From assembly GCA_963720695.1 (NCBI GenBank), contig CAVRGG010000003.1, forward strand, positions 186,001 through 250,000: a stretch of DNA of 64,000 bases, given 5' to 3'. Both the position numbers and the translations under genes were made by a program. The DNA is from UBA668 sp963720695 (lineage in GTDB: Bacteria; Actinomycetota; Acidimicrobiia; Acidimicrobiales; Ilumatobacteraceae). Every line of letters begins with the position of its first letter. The first letter of the stretch is position 1. Positions 7,845 through 16,080 of the stretch are shown piece after piece. The notes below the pieces were generated by a model. It saw only the letters and a list, made by a program, of their open reading frames with translations. It had not been told where the DNA came from and made no database searches.

Positions 7845-8990
7845 ATGATCGACTTCAGCGACGAGCACGATGCGTTCCGGACGGTCGTGCGCGACTTCGC
7901 CCGACGTGAGCTCGCGCCCAGGGTCGACGAGTGGGAGCTCGCCGGCGGGCTGCCCCTCGACGCCGTCGCCGCGATGGCCGACCTCGGGCTGTTCGGCATC
8001 GTCTTCTCCGAGGAGTGGGGCGGCAGTGGCGGTGACTTCACCTCGTTGTGCATCGCCATCGAAGAACTCGGACAGGTGAGCCAGAGTCTCGGCATCACGC
8101 TCTCCGCGGGAGTCGGCCTGGGGGCAAATCCGATCCACTCGTTCGGCTCTCCGGAGCAGAAGTCGCGATGGCTCCCCGACCTCGTCGCCGGGCGCCGACT
8201 CGGTGCGTTCGGGCTCACCGAGCCCGACGCCGGCAGCGATGCGGGTGGCACGCGCACCACGGCGGTGCTGGACACGGCGACCGACGAGTGGGTGCTCAAC
8301 GGCAGCAAGGCGTTCATCACCAACTGCGGCACGCCGATCACGTCGCTGGTCACCGTCACGGCGCGCACCGGCGTCGGCGAGATCTCTTCGTTCGTCGTCC
8401 CCTCCGGCACGCCGGGGATGACCATCGAGCCTGCCTACCGCAAGCTCGGCTGGCACGCCAGCGACACACACGGCATCACCCTCGACGACTGCCGGGTGCC
8501 CGCCGACCACATGCTCGGCGAGCAGGGCAGCGGTCTGCGCAACTTCCTCACCATCCTCGACGACGGCCGCATCGCGATCAGCGCTCTCGCCGTCGGCTGC
8601 GCCCAGGCCTGCCTCGACCTTGCCGTCGACTACGCGAAGGAGCGCCAAGCATTCGGTGGTCCGATCGGCAGGTTCCAGGGACTGGCGTTCCAACTGGCCG
8701 ATCTCGCGGTGGCTGTCGAGAACAGCCGCAACCTCACCTACGGCGCAGCCCGGTTGAAGGATCGCGGCAAGCCCTTCCGCCAGGCCGCGGCGATGGCCAA
8801 GCTCTACAGCACCGAGACCGCCGTCACCGCGACCCGGGTGGCGACGCAGGTGTTCGGTGGGATGGGATTCATGGAGGAGTCACCCGTCGCCCGCTTCTAC
8901 CGCGACGCCAAGATCCTCGAGATCGGCGAGGGAACCAGCGAGATCCAACGGCTGGTGATCTCGCGTGGCCTCGGGCTCCCGGTGGGATGA
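7845..8990 (+). CDS. acyl-CoA dehydrogenase
   Basis: The 381-residue FAD enzyme carries out the first step of beta-oxidation or branched-chain acyl-CoA breakdown. It shows the FAD/substrate motif FGLTEPDAGSDAGG near residue 124-138, the central beta-domain (LNGSKAFITN) and the C-terminal motif QVFGGMGFMEESPV. The catalytic glutamate lies in EIGEGTSEIQ near residue 365, the position used by short-chain and branched-chain dehydrogenases. A GAGGGG ribosome site precedes ATG 7845. The gene runs straight into an acyl-CoA carboxylase beta-subunit gene, which suggests a leucine- or propionate-type pathway; the exact substrate is not readable. Confidence 0.9.
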   Translation: MIDFSDEHDAFRTVVRDFARRELAPRVDEWELAGGLPLDAVAAMADLGLFGIVFSEEWGGSGGDFTSLCIAIEELGQVSQSLGITLSAGVGLGANPIHSFGSPEQKSRWLPDLVAGRRLGAFGLTEPDAGSDAGGTRTTAVLDTATDEWVLNGSKAFITNCGTPITSLVTVTARTGVGEISSFVVPSGTPGMTIEPAYRKLGWHASDTHGITLDDCRVPADHMLGEQGSGLRNFLTILDDGRIAISALAVGCAQACLDLAVDYAKERQAFGGPIGRFQGLAFQLADLAVAVENSRNLTYGAARLKDRGKPFRQAAAMAKLYSTETAVTATRVATQVFGGMGFMEESPVARFYRDAKILEIGEGTSEIQRLVISRGLGLPVG

Positions 8991-8997
8991 TGCAGCC

Positions 8998-10524
8998 GTG
9001 AACGAACACGACGACCTCATCGCCCGTACCGACCGGGCGCTGGCGGGAAACCTGCACCGCGAGGCCGACAAGCTCGCCCGTCAGGGAAAGCTGTTCGTGC
9101 GCGATCGGTTGGCGCTGCTGTTCGACGAGGGCTCCTTCGTGGAGGACGGCCTGCTCGCCAACACGATGGCGACCGACCTCCCGGCCGACGGGGTGGTCAC
9201 CGGGCAGGGACGCGTCGACGGACGGCCCGCGCTGGTCGTCGCCAACGATCCGACCGTGAAGGCCGGGTCGTGGGGCGCGCGCACGGTGGAGAAGATCATC
9301 CGGGTCACCGAGTATGCACTCCGCCACGAGCTGCCGATCTTCTGGTTCATCGACTCCGCGGGCGCCCGCATCACCGACCAGGTCGACCTCTTCCCCGGCC
9401 GTCGCGGCGCCGGCCGGATCTTCAGCAACCAGGTGAAGCTGTCGGGCAAGGTCCCCCAGATCTGCTGCCTGTTCGGCCCATCCGCAGCCGGGGGCGCATA
9501 CATCCCCGCGTTCTGCGACGTGGTGATCATGGTGGAGGGCAACGCGTCCATGTACCTCGGGTCGCCGCGCATGGCCGAGGAGGTCATCGGCGAGAAGGTC
9601 ACGCTGGAGGAGATGGGTGGCGCTCGCATGCACGCGACGGTGTCGGGATGCGGCGACAACCTGGCCACCGACGACGCCGACGCGATCGAGCAGGCCCGCG
9701 AACTGTTCGGCTACCTGCCCGAACGGTGGCGTGAACGACCCGTGCCCATCGAGCCCGACGAACCGGTGCGCACCCTCACCCGAGCAGAGCTTCCCGCCAC
9801 CGAGGCCGCCGGTTACGACATGCACAGGGTGATCGAGTGCCTGATCGACGCCGACTCGTTCTTCGAGCTCAAGCCGCTCTTCGCACCAGAGCTCACCACC
9901 GGGTTCGGGCGCCTCGACGGCCACGTCGTCGGCATCGTCGCCAACAACCCGATGCACAAGGGTGGCGTGCTGTTCGGTGATTCCGCCGACAAGGCCGCCC
10001 GGTTCGTGTGGATGTGCGACGCCTACAACATCCCGCTCGTCTTCCTCGCCGACGTGCCCGGCTTCATGATCGGCACCCAGGTCGAGCGGGCCGGCATCAT
10101 CCGCCACGGGGCGAAGATGATCACCGCGATCACCGAGGCGACGGTCCCCAAGATCTGTGTCGTGGTGCGCAAGGCGTACGGCGCCGGGTTGTACGCGATG
10201 GCCGGCCCGGCGTTCGACCCGATCGCCACGATCGCCCTGCCCACCGCGAAGATCGCGGTGATGGGTCCGGAGGCGGCGGTCAACGCGGTGTACGCGAACA
10301 AGATCATGGCGATCGACGACCTCGAGGAGCGCGCCGCGTACGTGGCGGAACGACGCGAGGAGTACGAGACCGACGTCGACCTGTACCGGCTGGCCAGCGA
10401 GTTGGTGATCGATGCGGTCGTGCCGTTCGAGTCGCTGCGGCGCGAGCTCGTGGTGCGATTCGCGACCGCTGACCCGGTCGACCGCACCGCCGTGGCCAAG
10501 CACCACGCCATCTACATGGGATGA
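8998..10524 (+). CDS. acyl-CoA carboxylase, carboxyltransferase (beta) subunit
   Basis: The roughly 508-residue crotonase-fold protein has the two carboxyltransferase half domains. Oxyanion-type glycine motifs are visible as FGPSAAGGAYIPA in the N half and RKAYGAGLYAMAGPAFDP in the C half. It moves the carboxyl group from biotin to an acyl-CoA such as propionyl-, methylcrotonyl- or a longer acyl-CoA. No biotin carboxylase or BCCP gene is in the window. I chose GTG 8998, seven bases after the dehydrogenase stop; the frame could also start inside that gene at 8965. Confidence 0.85.
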   Translation: MNEHDDLIARTDRALAGNLHREADKLARQGKLFVRDRLALLFDEGSFVEDGLLANTMATDLPADGVVTGQGRVDGRPALVVANDPTVKAGSWGARTVEKIIRVTEYALRHELPIFWFIDSAGARITDQVDLFPGRRGAGRIFSNQVKLSGKVPQICCLFGPSAAGGAYIPAFCDVVIMVEGNASMYLGSPRMAEEVIGEKVTLEEMGGARMHATVSGCGDNLATDDADAIEQARELFGYLPERWRERPVPIEPDEPVRTLTRAELPATEAAGYDMHRVIECLIDADSFFELKPLFAPELTTGFGRLDGHVVGIVANNPMHKGGVLFGDSADKAARFVWMCDAYNIPLVFLADVPGFMIGTQVERAGIIRHGAKMITAITEATVPKICVVVRKAYGAGLYAMAGPAFDPIATIALPTAKIAVMGPEAAVNAVYANKIMAIDDLEERAAYVAERREEYETDVDLYRLASELVIDAVVPFESLRRELVVRFATADPVDRTAVAKHHAIYMG

Positions 10525-10540
10525 GCCCGGATGTTGGGAA

Positions 10541-10558
10541 TATACCCCTAGGGGTATA
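10541..10558. promoter_or_regulatory. CsoR-type operator upstream of thioredoxin gene
   Basis: TATACCCCTAGGGGTATA is a perfect 18-bp palindrome 56 bases before the thioredoxin start. CsoR/RcnR/FrmR-family repressors bind such dyads with poly-C and poly-G arms around a short centre. A second box of the same class sits in front of the csoR gene at 41413-41429. The site overlaps the likely promoter of the trx-DUF302 pair, so repression by a CsoR-like protein is expected. Confidence 0.7.
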
Positions 10559-10613
10559 GGTTGCAGATGTCCGACACGACCCACACCGGGTCCCGCGATC
10601 GAAGGAGCTTTCG

Positions 10614-10958
10614 ATGACCTTGTTGCACGCAGACGATCAGGACACCTTCCAGACCGAGGTCCTCGAGTCCTCGGTCCCCGTGATGGTGGACTTCTGGGCC
10701 GCATGGTGCGGTCCGTGTCGCGCCGTCGCCCCCGAAGTGGAGGCCCTCGCCGCCCAGTACGGCAGCGCCATCAAGGTCGTGAAGGTCGACGTGGACGCCA
10801 ACCCGGCCGTCGCCGCCCGCTACGGCATCCGCGGCATCCCCACCATCGGCCTGTTCCAGGCCGGCGAGCTCACCCAGCAGGTCGTGGGTGCCCGCCCCCG
10901 CCATGCCATCGAGAGCGAGCTGGGGTTGACCCGCTTCGCTCCTGAGGCCAAGGTCTGA
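10614..10958 (+). CDS. trxA: thioredoxin
   Basis: The 114-residue cytoplasmic thioredoxin has the active site WCGPC at residues 31-35 after VMVDFWAA, and the cis-proline loop GIRGIPTIGLF. A clear AAGGAG site precedes ATG 10614. It reduces protein disulfides. It sits behind a CsoR-type operator and three bases before a DUF302 gene, so this copy is probably a specialised thioredoxin for copper or persulfide stress rather than the housekeeping one. Confidence 0.92.
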   Translation: MTLLHADDQDTFQTEVLESSVPVMVDFWAAWCGPCRAVAPEVEALAAQYGSAIKVVKVDVDANPAVAARYGIRGIPTIGLFQAGELTQQVVGARPRHAIESELGLTRFAPEAKV

Positions 10959-10960
10959 GG

Positions 10961-11350
10961 ATGCATTCGATCGAGATCACCACGTCCCTGTCCATGGCCG
11001 ACGCCGAGACCGCAGTGCGGGCCGGCCTGGCCGCTCAGGGCTTCGGCGTGATCACCGAGATCGACATGGCCGCCACGCTCCACGCCAAGCTCGGCGTGGA
11101 GCGCCGGCCGCTCAAGATCCTGGGCGCCTGCAACCCCGGCTTCGCCAACAAGGCGTTGGAGTTCGACGAGTCGATCAGCCTCCTGCTGCCGTGCAACGTC
11201 GTGCTCAGCGACACCGGCGACGGGATCAGGATCACCGCCGTCGACCCGCGAGAGCTCGTCGACGCGCCCGACTTCCAGCCCTTGGCGCAAGAAGCCGCCG
11301 AGAGCCTCATCGCTGCGCTCGCCGCGGTGCCCACCACGACGTCACTCTGA
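10961..11350 (+). CDS. DUF302-family protein
   Basis: The 129-residue protein has the DUF302 layout: an N-terminal strand (IEITTSLSMADAETAVRAGL), the segment GFGVITEIDM, the conserved KILGACNPGFANKAL motif with its single cysteine, and LLLPCNVVL. DUF302 proteins are often encoded near copper, persulfide or redox functions, but their activity is not established. It follows the thioredoxin by two bases and shares its CsoR-type operator. Confidence 0.85.
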   Translation: MHSIEITTSLSMADAETAVRAGLAAQGFGVITEIDMAATLHAKLGVERRPLKILGACNPGFANKALEFDESISLLLPCNVVLSDTGDGIRITAVDPRELVDAPDFQPLAQEAAESLIAALAAVPTTTSL

Positions 11351-11351
11351 C

Positions 11352-11999
11352 TCACGCCGATCGGTAGCGCACACGCTCCCGATCGGCCTGGAGCTCCAGA
11401 CGCCGGTGCAGGACCGGGTTGTCGGCCGACTGGGTGTGGTGGCAGGCGATCGCCTGCAGCTGCACCTGCCGGTCGACCACGACGTCGGCACAGCCGTCGC
11501 CCTCCAGGGGCCCGAAGGGCGCGCCGAGCTCGGCTCGCAATGCCGTCGCCACCTCGGGCGACACGCCCCACTCCAGCGTGGCCAGGCGCCGCCGCGCGGC
11601 GATCCGCATCGCTGACGCGGTCACCGCTCGATGATCGGGGTGCCCGGTGACGCCGCCGGGTTCGAACATCACGAGCAGCGTCGCATCGCCGACGCGCACG
11701 TCGATCGCCGCATCGAGCTCCTCGGCGGGGACCGCTGCCACCCCACCGTCGGGGAGGTCGAGCAGCGTCACCTCGGCCAGCCCCAGCGCCGTCCCGGCCT
11801 GCACCAGTTCGAGCCGGCGCTGCTCGCCGAGATCGGCCGTCGCCCCCAGCGTGCTCGCCTCACCATGGGTGCAGCAGACGAGATCGACGACCATTCCCGA
11901 CGCCGTCAGCGAGTGCAGCACGGCACCGAGCCCGAAGCTCTCGTCGTCGGGGTGGGCGACCACCACCAGCGCCCGCCGGTGCTCGTGCCAATCACGCAT
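11352..11999 (-). CDS. PIG-L family deacetylase
   Basis: The 215-residue protein has the zinc motif AHPDDES at residues 15-21 and a downstream GHPDHRAV motif, the signature of LmbE/PIG-L N-acetylglucosamine deacetylases (MshB, BshB and relatives). Substrate candidates are GlcNAc-inositol, GlcNAc-lipids or a nucleotide-sugar product. ATG 11999 overlaps the end of the upstream epimerase gene by 8 bases, so both may act on the same sugar. It could also be an amide hydrolase of other specificity. Confidence 0.85.
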   Translation of the reverse strand: MRDWHEHRRALVVVAHPDDESFGLGAVLHSLTASGMVVDLVCCTHGEASTLGATADLGEQRRLELVQAGTALGLAEVTLLDLPDGGVAAVPAEELDAAIDVRVGDATLLVMFEPGGVTGHPDHRAVTASAMRIAARRRLATLEWGVSPEVATALRAELGAPFGPLEGDGCADVVVDRQVQLQAIACHHTQSADNPVLHRRLELQADRERVRYRSA

Positions 12000-12951
12000 C
12001 GTCGACAGTCTCGCGTTCGCGGAACCAATCCAGCGTGAGCGAGATGCCCGTGGCGAGATCGACCACCGGTCGAAAACCGAGGACGTCGGCGGCCGCGGAC
12101 AGATCGGCAGCCGAGTCGCGTACGTCGCCGATCCGAGGCGCGAGGTGCACGGGACTGACCTCGATCTCCATCGTCCGACCGAGCACCTCGAGCACCTCGA
12201 TGAGGCTCGACGAGGTTCCTCCGGCGATGTTGAACGCGCGTCCCGAACAACGTTCGGGCGGGACCTCCGCCGCGAGCAGCGTCGCCGCGACGGCATCGCT
12301 CACGTAGGCGAACGCTCGTCGTTGTCGGCCATCGCCGTGCACCTCGGGTGCGCGGCCGGACCGCAGCGCGTCGATGAACAGCGGTACGACTGCGGCGTAC
12401 GCACTGCCGGGATCCTGACGGGGGCCGTAGACGTTGAAGTACCGCAACGAGACGGTCTCCACGCCGAACAACTCCGAGAACACCCGGCAGTAGTGCTCAC
12501 CGGCGAGCTTGCTGACCGCATACGGCGATCGCGGGAGCAACGGCGCGGACTCCGGGGTGGGCAGCACCTGGGCGCCGCCGTACACGCTCGACGAACTGGC
12601 GAACACGACCCGCGCCCCGACCTCGCGGGCGGCCTCCAGGACCGTGAGGGTCCCATGGACGTTGGCATGGTTGGTCGCGATCGGCGACTCGACCGAGCGG
12701 AACACCGATCGAAGGGCGCCGAGGTGGAAGACGACATCGCAGCCCTGGGCAGCGGCTCGCACGGCGGTGCCGTCCGCGACATCCCCGATGCGAAGGTCGG
12801 CCCCGGGAGGAAGATTGCCACGATGGCCGGTGGAGAGGTCGTCGAGCACCACCACCTCGTCGCCGCGGGCCAGGCACGCGTCGACCAGATGCGAACCGAT
12901 GAACCCGGCGCCGCCGGTGACGAGGCTCCGCCGAGGCGACATGGCCGTCAC
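11992..12951 (-). CDS. NAD-dependent nucleotide-sugar epimerase/dehydratase
   Basis: The 319-residue extended SDR has the NAD motif TGGAGFIGSH at residues 12-21, the catalytic YAVSK with an upstream serine cluster (FASSSSVYGG), and the typical RYFNVYGPRQDP. It resembles UDP-glucose or UDP-GlcNAc 4-epimerases (GalE/WbpP-like). ATG 12951 overlaps the end of the MFS gene by 4 bases, and the PIG-L gene overlaps its own 3' end, giving a three-gene minus-strand unit. The exact sugar is not determined. Confidence 0.85.
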   Translation of the reverse strand: MTAMSPRRSLVTGGAGFIGSHLVDACLARGDEVVVLDDLSTGHRGNLPPGADLRIGDVADGTAVRAAAQGCDVVFHLGALRSVFRSVESPIATNHANVHGTLTVLEAAREVGARVVFASSSSVYGGAQVLPTPESAPLLPRSPYAVSKLAGEHYCRVFSELFGVETVSLRYFNVYGPRQDPGSAYAAVVPLFIDALRSGRAPEVHGDGRQRRAFAYVSDAVAATLLAAEVPPERCSGRAFNIAGGTSSSLIEVLEVLGRTMEIEVSPVHLAPRIGDVRDSAADLSAAADVLGFRPVVDLATGISLTLDWFRERETVDDA

Positions 12952-14609
12952 CCCGGTTTCGGCGTCGCCAGCGTGAGGCCTTCCTCGTCCTCCACCGTGA
13001 GGTCAGGCTCGCGGAAGTCGGGCATCTTGCCGGCGGGCACGAGCGCGAGCAGCGCCAGCAGGGCGAGGAACATCAGCGTGTTGCGCAGCGCCCGCAGTCG
13101 CGCGTCCTCGTAGATCGTCACTGCAGCGTCCACCTCGTCGGGTGTGGCGCCCTTCTCGGCGAGGATCACCGCGAGCTGATCGTTGGTGATGAAGTTCGTG
13201 TTGTCGAAGTTCACCTCCTGGACGAGCTGGGGCGAGAACGCCGGCGACGACACGGCATCGCGGGCGACGATGACACCGAGCAGGGACACCGCCATCGCCG
13301 TGCCGAGGGCGATGCCCACCGACCCGGAGATGTTGTGGGTCAGGCCGCGGAAGGCGCCGACGTCGCCGGCGAGCTCCTTCGGGTTCGACATCAGCAGCTT
13401 GTTGAAGACGAGGGCGACGATGCACCCCTGCGCCAGGCCGAGCGTGACGAGACCGATGACCACCGACACCTGGCTCCAGTCGTTGCGAATCGTGAACGCG
13501 AGCAGCGTGAGGGCGAGGAACACGAACGTGAACGCGACCCGGGTGATGGCTGCCGGGCTGAACTTGTCGTACAGGCGGGACACCTGAGTGTTGGCGACGA
13601 AGATCGACAACGTGTACGGCACGATCGACAACGAGGTCCGGAACCCGCTCAGGCCCTGGACGACCTGCATGTACAGCGGCAGCAGGAAGCTCGTCGCCGT
13701 GCCGATGAACAGCATCAGCGCCATGCACGCCACGATCGATCGCTCCCGCGTCGAGCGCAGCACGTCGAGCGAGAACAGCACCGGCTTGCCCGCGTCCATG
13801 CGCTCGCGGGTGGAGCGGAAGAACCACTGGATCAGTACCGCACCGATGACGATCAGGAACGGCACCGGCGAGAGCCCGGCGATGTCGAACGGTGCCTGGT
13901 CGCTCGCCCGCAGGAAGCCCCAGGCGTTCAGGAAGCTGAACCCTGCGGAGACGAGGATGATCCCGATCGAGGACAGCGCGGCGCCGCGCCAGTCGATCTG
14001 GACCTCAGGATGGGGGTCGATCGGAGCCAGCCGTCCGATGAGCACGAGGTTCACGATGCCGATGACCGAGAGCAGGACGAAGGACCACCGCCACCCCACG
14101 CTCGAGGCGAGCGCACCGGCGAGCAGCAGCGACACGACCTGCGCCAGCGGGATCGCCGAGGCGAGGAAGCCGATCGCCTGACCCTGCTGCTTGCCGTGGT
14201 AGTTGCGAGCGATGACGACCGTGAGGGCCGGCGCCGCCAGCGCGACCGTCGCCCCGTTGAGCGCCTGGACGGCGAAGAGCATCCATCCCTGGTTGGTCAG
14301 CGAGATCGTGATCGCCGCGATGGTGGGGCCGATCATGCCGATGTGCAGCGCGCGGCGGGGGCCGATCTTGGCCCCGATGCGCCCGCCGAGCAGCACGAAG
14401 CCGGCCATGGCGAACGTGCTCGTCGTCAGCGCCAGACCCACCGAGGTGGCCGGGATGCCGAGGTCGTTGACGATCCCCTCGATCGACACGTTGAACGCGT
14501 TGAACGACACCTGGATCTGGCAGAGCATCACGATGGCGAGTGGGAACCACGACACTCGTGGCAGGTCAGCAGGGGCGGAGAGCGTTCTTCGACATGCGCC
14601 ATTATCCAC
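12948..14609 (-). CDS. MFS transporter (DHA2-like)
   Basis: The roughly 553-residue protein has 12-14 membrane segments. The MFS loop motif is GRIGAKIGPRRALHIG after the second helix, and an extracellular loop near the C terminus carries FDNTNFITNDQLAVIL. I start it at GTG 14609 because a GGAG site lies seven bases upstream and because this site, start and first 26 codons are duplicated at 18768-18867. The duplication brackets the toxin island, so the present 5' end probably is a rebuilt copy, and transcription may now come from the toxin operon on the same strand. Substrate unknown. Confidence 0.8.
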   Translation of the reverse strand: MDNGACRRTLSAPADLPRVSWFPLAIVMLCQIQVSFNAFNVSIEGIVNDLGIPATSVGLALTTSTFAMAGFVLLGGRIGAKIGPRRALHIGMIGPTIAAITISLTNQGWMLFAVQALNGATVALAAPALTVVIARNYHGKQQGQAIGFLASAIPLAQVVSLLLAGALASSVGWRWSFVLLSVIGIVNLVLIGRLAPIDPHPEVQIDWRGAALSSIGIILVSAGFSFLNAWGFLRASDQAPFDIAGLSPVPFLIVIGAVLIQWFFRSTRERMDAGKPVLFSLDVLRSTRERSIVACMALMLFIGTATSFLLPLYMQVVQGLSGFRTSLSIVPYTLSIFVANTQVSRLYDKFSPAAITRVAFTFVFLALTLLAFTIRNDWSQVSVVIGLVTLGLAQGCIVALVFNKLLMSNPKELAGDVGAFRGLTHNISGSVGIALGTAMAVSLLGVIVARDAVSSPAFSPQLVQEVNFDNTNFITNDQLAVILAEKGATPDEVDAAVTIYEDARLRALRNTLMFLALLALLALVPAGKMPDFREPDLTVEDEEGLTLATPKPG

Positions 14610-14631
14610 GGCGGCGCTCCGTCGTGCGGCA
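14532..14631. repeat. left 100-bp direct repeat bracketing the toxin island
   Basis: The segment matches 18768-18867 in the same orientation without gaps. I count 87 identical positions of 100, with nine of the 13 mismatches in one short central block. On the minus strand it holds the GGAG site, the GTG start and the first 26 codons of the MFS gene (peptides DNGACRRT and LPRVSWFPLAI). Confidence 0.8.
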
Positions 14632-14900
14632 CCAGATCGAAGACGTCCCCGGAGCAACGTTGACCAGGGGCTCGGCGATCTCGACTGACCTCGACGCATC
14701 GTCGTGAACGCCCGCAACGCCCGGGCTGTCGTAGGTGGATGCAACCGACACGAGAGTCGTCACGCCGGCGCGTCATACGTGAAGGAGGGCGGCGCCCCAC
14801 ATCGAGCCGATGCGCTGGCTGGCGCGCAATCGACGCGAGGATGGCCAGGACGATTGTCGCCAGCAACCGGCACGGAGCCGCTCCCGACGAGCACCGATCG
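14632..14900 (-). pseudogene. decayed toxin leader (signal peptide plus YD...V segments)
   Basis: The 304 bases between the TNT immunity gene and the MFS start contain no intact gene. On the minus strand they hold a signal-like stretch (RLLATIVLAILASIA), then in another frame PPSFTYDAPA ending in a stop, then STYDSPGVAGVH followed by NVAPGTSS. These match the leader of the nearby toxins (TTYAYDAPAVARV and TFTYDASAIARVHVH, then APGTSTT) in the same order. I read it as one or two leader copies broken by frameshifts and a stop, the remains of a lost toxin cassette. Confidence 0.6.
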
Positions 14901-14913
14901 TCGCGCCGGTGGT

Positions 14914-15159
14914 TCAGACCAAACGCGCGGGGAAGAAGTTCCACTTGTCCTCGATCAACTGCCTCAGGAAGTAGCGACAAGCATCGTCCTCAAGATCGAA
15001 TCGTCGTTCGTTGAACCGCTTGCCCCGGTCAAACGTGCAGACCACGAACTCGTCCTGCTCGCCGAACAGGCAGATCGCCCCGTCGCGCACGCCGACGTCG
15101 TAGTAGTCGGTCGGCACCTCCAGGAGTTGGAGCATCACTCGGACATCGGTGGTCTTCAT
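14914..15159 (-). CDS. putative immunity protein for the TNT toxin
   Basis: The 81-residue acidic protein starts MKTTDVRVMLQLLEVPTDYY and ends EDDACRYFLRQLIED followed by a short tail. The pattern VP-x-x-YY, a mid-protein D-RG, then RRFD-x-E-x-x-AC-x-YFL resembles small immunity proteins that accompany TNT and other nuclease or glycohydrolase toxins, though I cannot name the Pfam family with certainty. It starts two bases after the TNT toxin stop, the usual toxin-immunity order. It probably sits in the cytoplasm and blocks the toxin's NAD site. Confidence 0.65.
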   Translation of the reverse strand: MKTTDVRVMLQLLEVPTDYYDVGVRDGAICLFGEQDEFVVCTFDRGKRFNERRFDLEDDACRYFLRQLIEDKWNFFPARLV

Positions 15160-15161
15160 CG

Positions 15162-15779
15162 TCAGTCCTTCACGATCGAGATGAGGTTCCGCTTCAGCAG
15201 AACTCGGATATCCACCGGAAGCTCGTACTGAGGGCCACCGCCAGGTTGGTTGAACCACGGGGCAGCGCGAGACTCCGTTACGGGAAGCGGCTTGTTGACC
15301 TCATAGACGGTGTAGCCCTCTGTGCCCGGGCGAAGCGCTCGATTCTCGTATGGCACGCCCTCCGGCGATACGAAGCCGCCCGCATCGGGGCGGCCATAGC
15401 GATCGATCCGCGTTCCTGGTTCCAGGTAGGTCGCCCTTTCGGTGCCGGGGATCGCGCCGTTGTTCGGCGGCCACGGAGATGGTTCAAGTGCCCCGCCCCC
15501 CGCTTCTGTGGCATCAACAAAGGCGGCGGGCGTCGTAGATAGGCCTCGAGCCGCGGCAGGGGTGGATCCAGACACCTCTAGCGCAACGCCGACCTGCGCC
15601 AATCTGGACGCGACGTCTCCGCTCGCGTGTGCGCCCACGCGCGCGACGGCCGGCGCGTCGTAGGCGTAGGTGGTCGACCCAAACCCGCTGGACAGGGCTT
15701 CGCCATGACCGACCAGGACCCCTAGCAGAATGGCGAGTGCGACCAGCCAGCGCCGCTCACGAGGTGCGAACTCAGCCAT
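15162..15779 (-). CDS. secreted toxin with C-terminal TNT domain (NAD glycohydrolase type)
   Basis: The 205-residue protein has a signal peptide or membrane anchor (residues 10-28, WLVALAILLGVLVGHGEA) and the island's shared leader (TTYAYDAPAVARVGAH at 36-51, then GLSTTPAAFVDATEA at 79-93). The TNT domain spans about 102-204: WPPNNGAIPG, LEPGTRIDRYG, FVSPEGVPYENRAL, YTVYEVNKPLPV and APWFNQPGGGPQYELP. In Mycobacterium tuberculosis the TNT domain of CpnT hydrolyses NAD and kills host cells; bacterial relatives act as interbacterial toxins. ATG 15779 overlaps the Imm1 gene by 8 bases and an immunity candidate follows. Confidence 0.85.
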   Translation of the reverse strand: MAEFAPRERRWLVALAILLGVLVGHGEALSSGFGSTTYAYDAPAVARVGAHASGDVASRLAQVGVALEVSGSTPAAARGLSTTPAAFVDATEAGGGALEPSPWPPNNGAIPGTERATYLEPGTRIDRYGRPDAGGFVSPEGVPYENRALRPGTEGYTVYEVNKPLPVTESRAAPWFNQPGGGPQYELPVDIRVLLKRNLISIVKD

Positions 15780-16074
15780 AGCCGGGCAGCCAAGGCCAGT
15801 TGCCCAGTTCGGACGCGTTGCCGAGTGCGACGGCGGTCGCTGCCACCAGTTGGTCGTCGCGTGTGACGAAGCAGTGCACGGGCTCGATGTCGTCCTCAAG
15901 GTGTTCAAGCACGAGTCGACCGGAGCCGTAGGCACCTATCGTCCAGCCGGACTCGTGGCTGACGGCGACGTCAGGATGCTCTTCGTCGGCTTCGTCTAAC
16001 TCTTGCAAGAGTCCAGGTAACGAGCGCAGCTGGCCAGGCTCCATTGCCCCTGTCGTATGTGTGATCGAGAACAT
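15772..16074 (-). CDS. Imm1-family immunity protein
   Basis: The 100-residue acidic protein shows the Imm1 pattern: PGLLQELDEADEEHPDVAVS, then GWTIGAYGSGRLVLEHLEDD, then HCFVTRDDQLV, ending in the typical NWPWLPGYG. Imm1 proteins protect against nuclease and deaminase toxins of polymorphic toxin systems. It begins six bases after the WHH nuclease toxin stop, which makes that toxin its likely partner, and its 3' end overlaps the TNT toxin start. Confidence 0.7.
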   Translation of the reverse strand: MFSITHTTGAMEPGQLRSLPGLLQELDEADEEHPDVAVSHESGWTIGAYGSGRLVLEHLEDDIEPVHCFVTRDDQLVAATAVALGNASELGNWPWLPGYG

Positions 16075-16080
16075 CGCGCC

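Noticed and set aside
14528..14980. A second frame conserved in both 100-bp repeats (reading MAHVEERSPP and CHECRGSHS) that looks like a small zinc-knuckle peptide.
   Set aside because: The frame ends at once in the left copy and continues into unrelated sequence in the right copy. Its ATG is 14 bases past the ribosome site, while the MFS frame has ideal spacing and continues into a full transporter.
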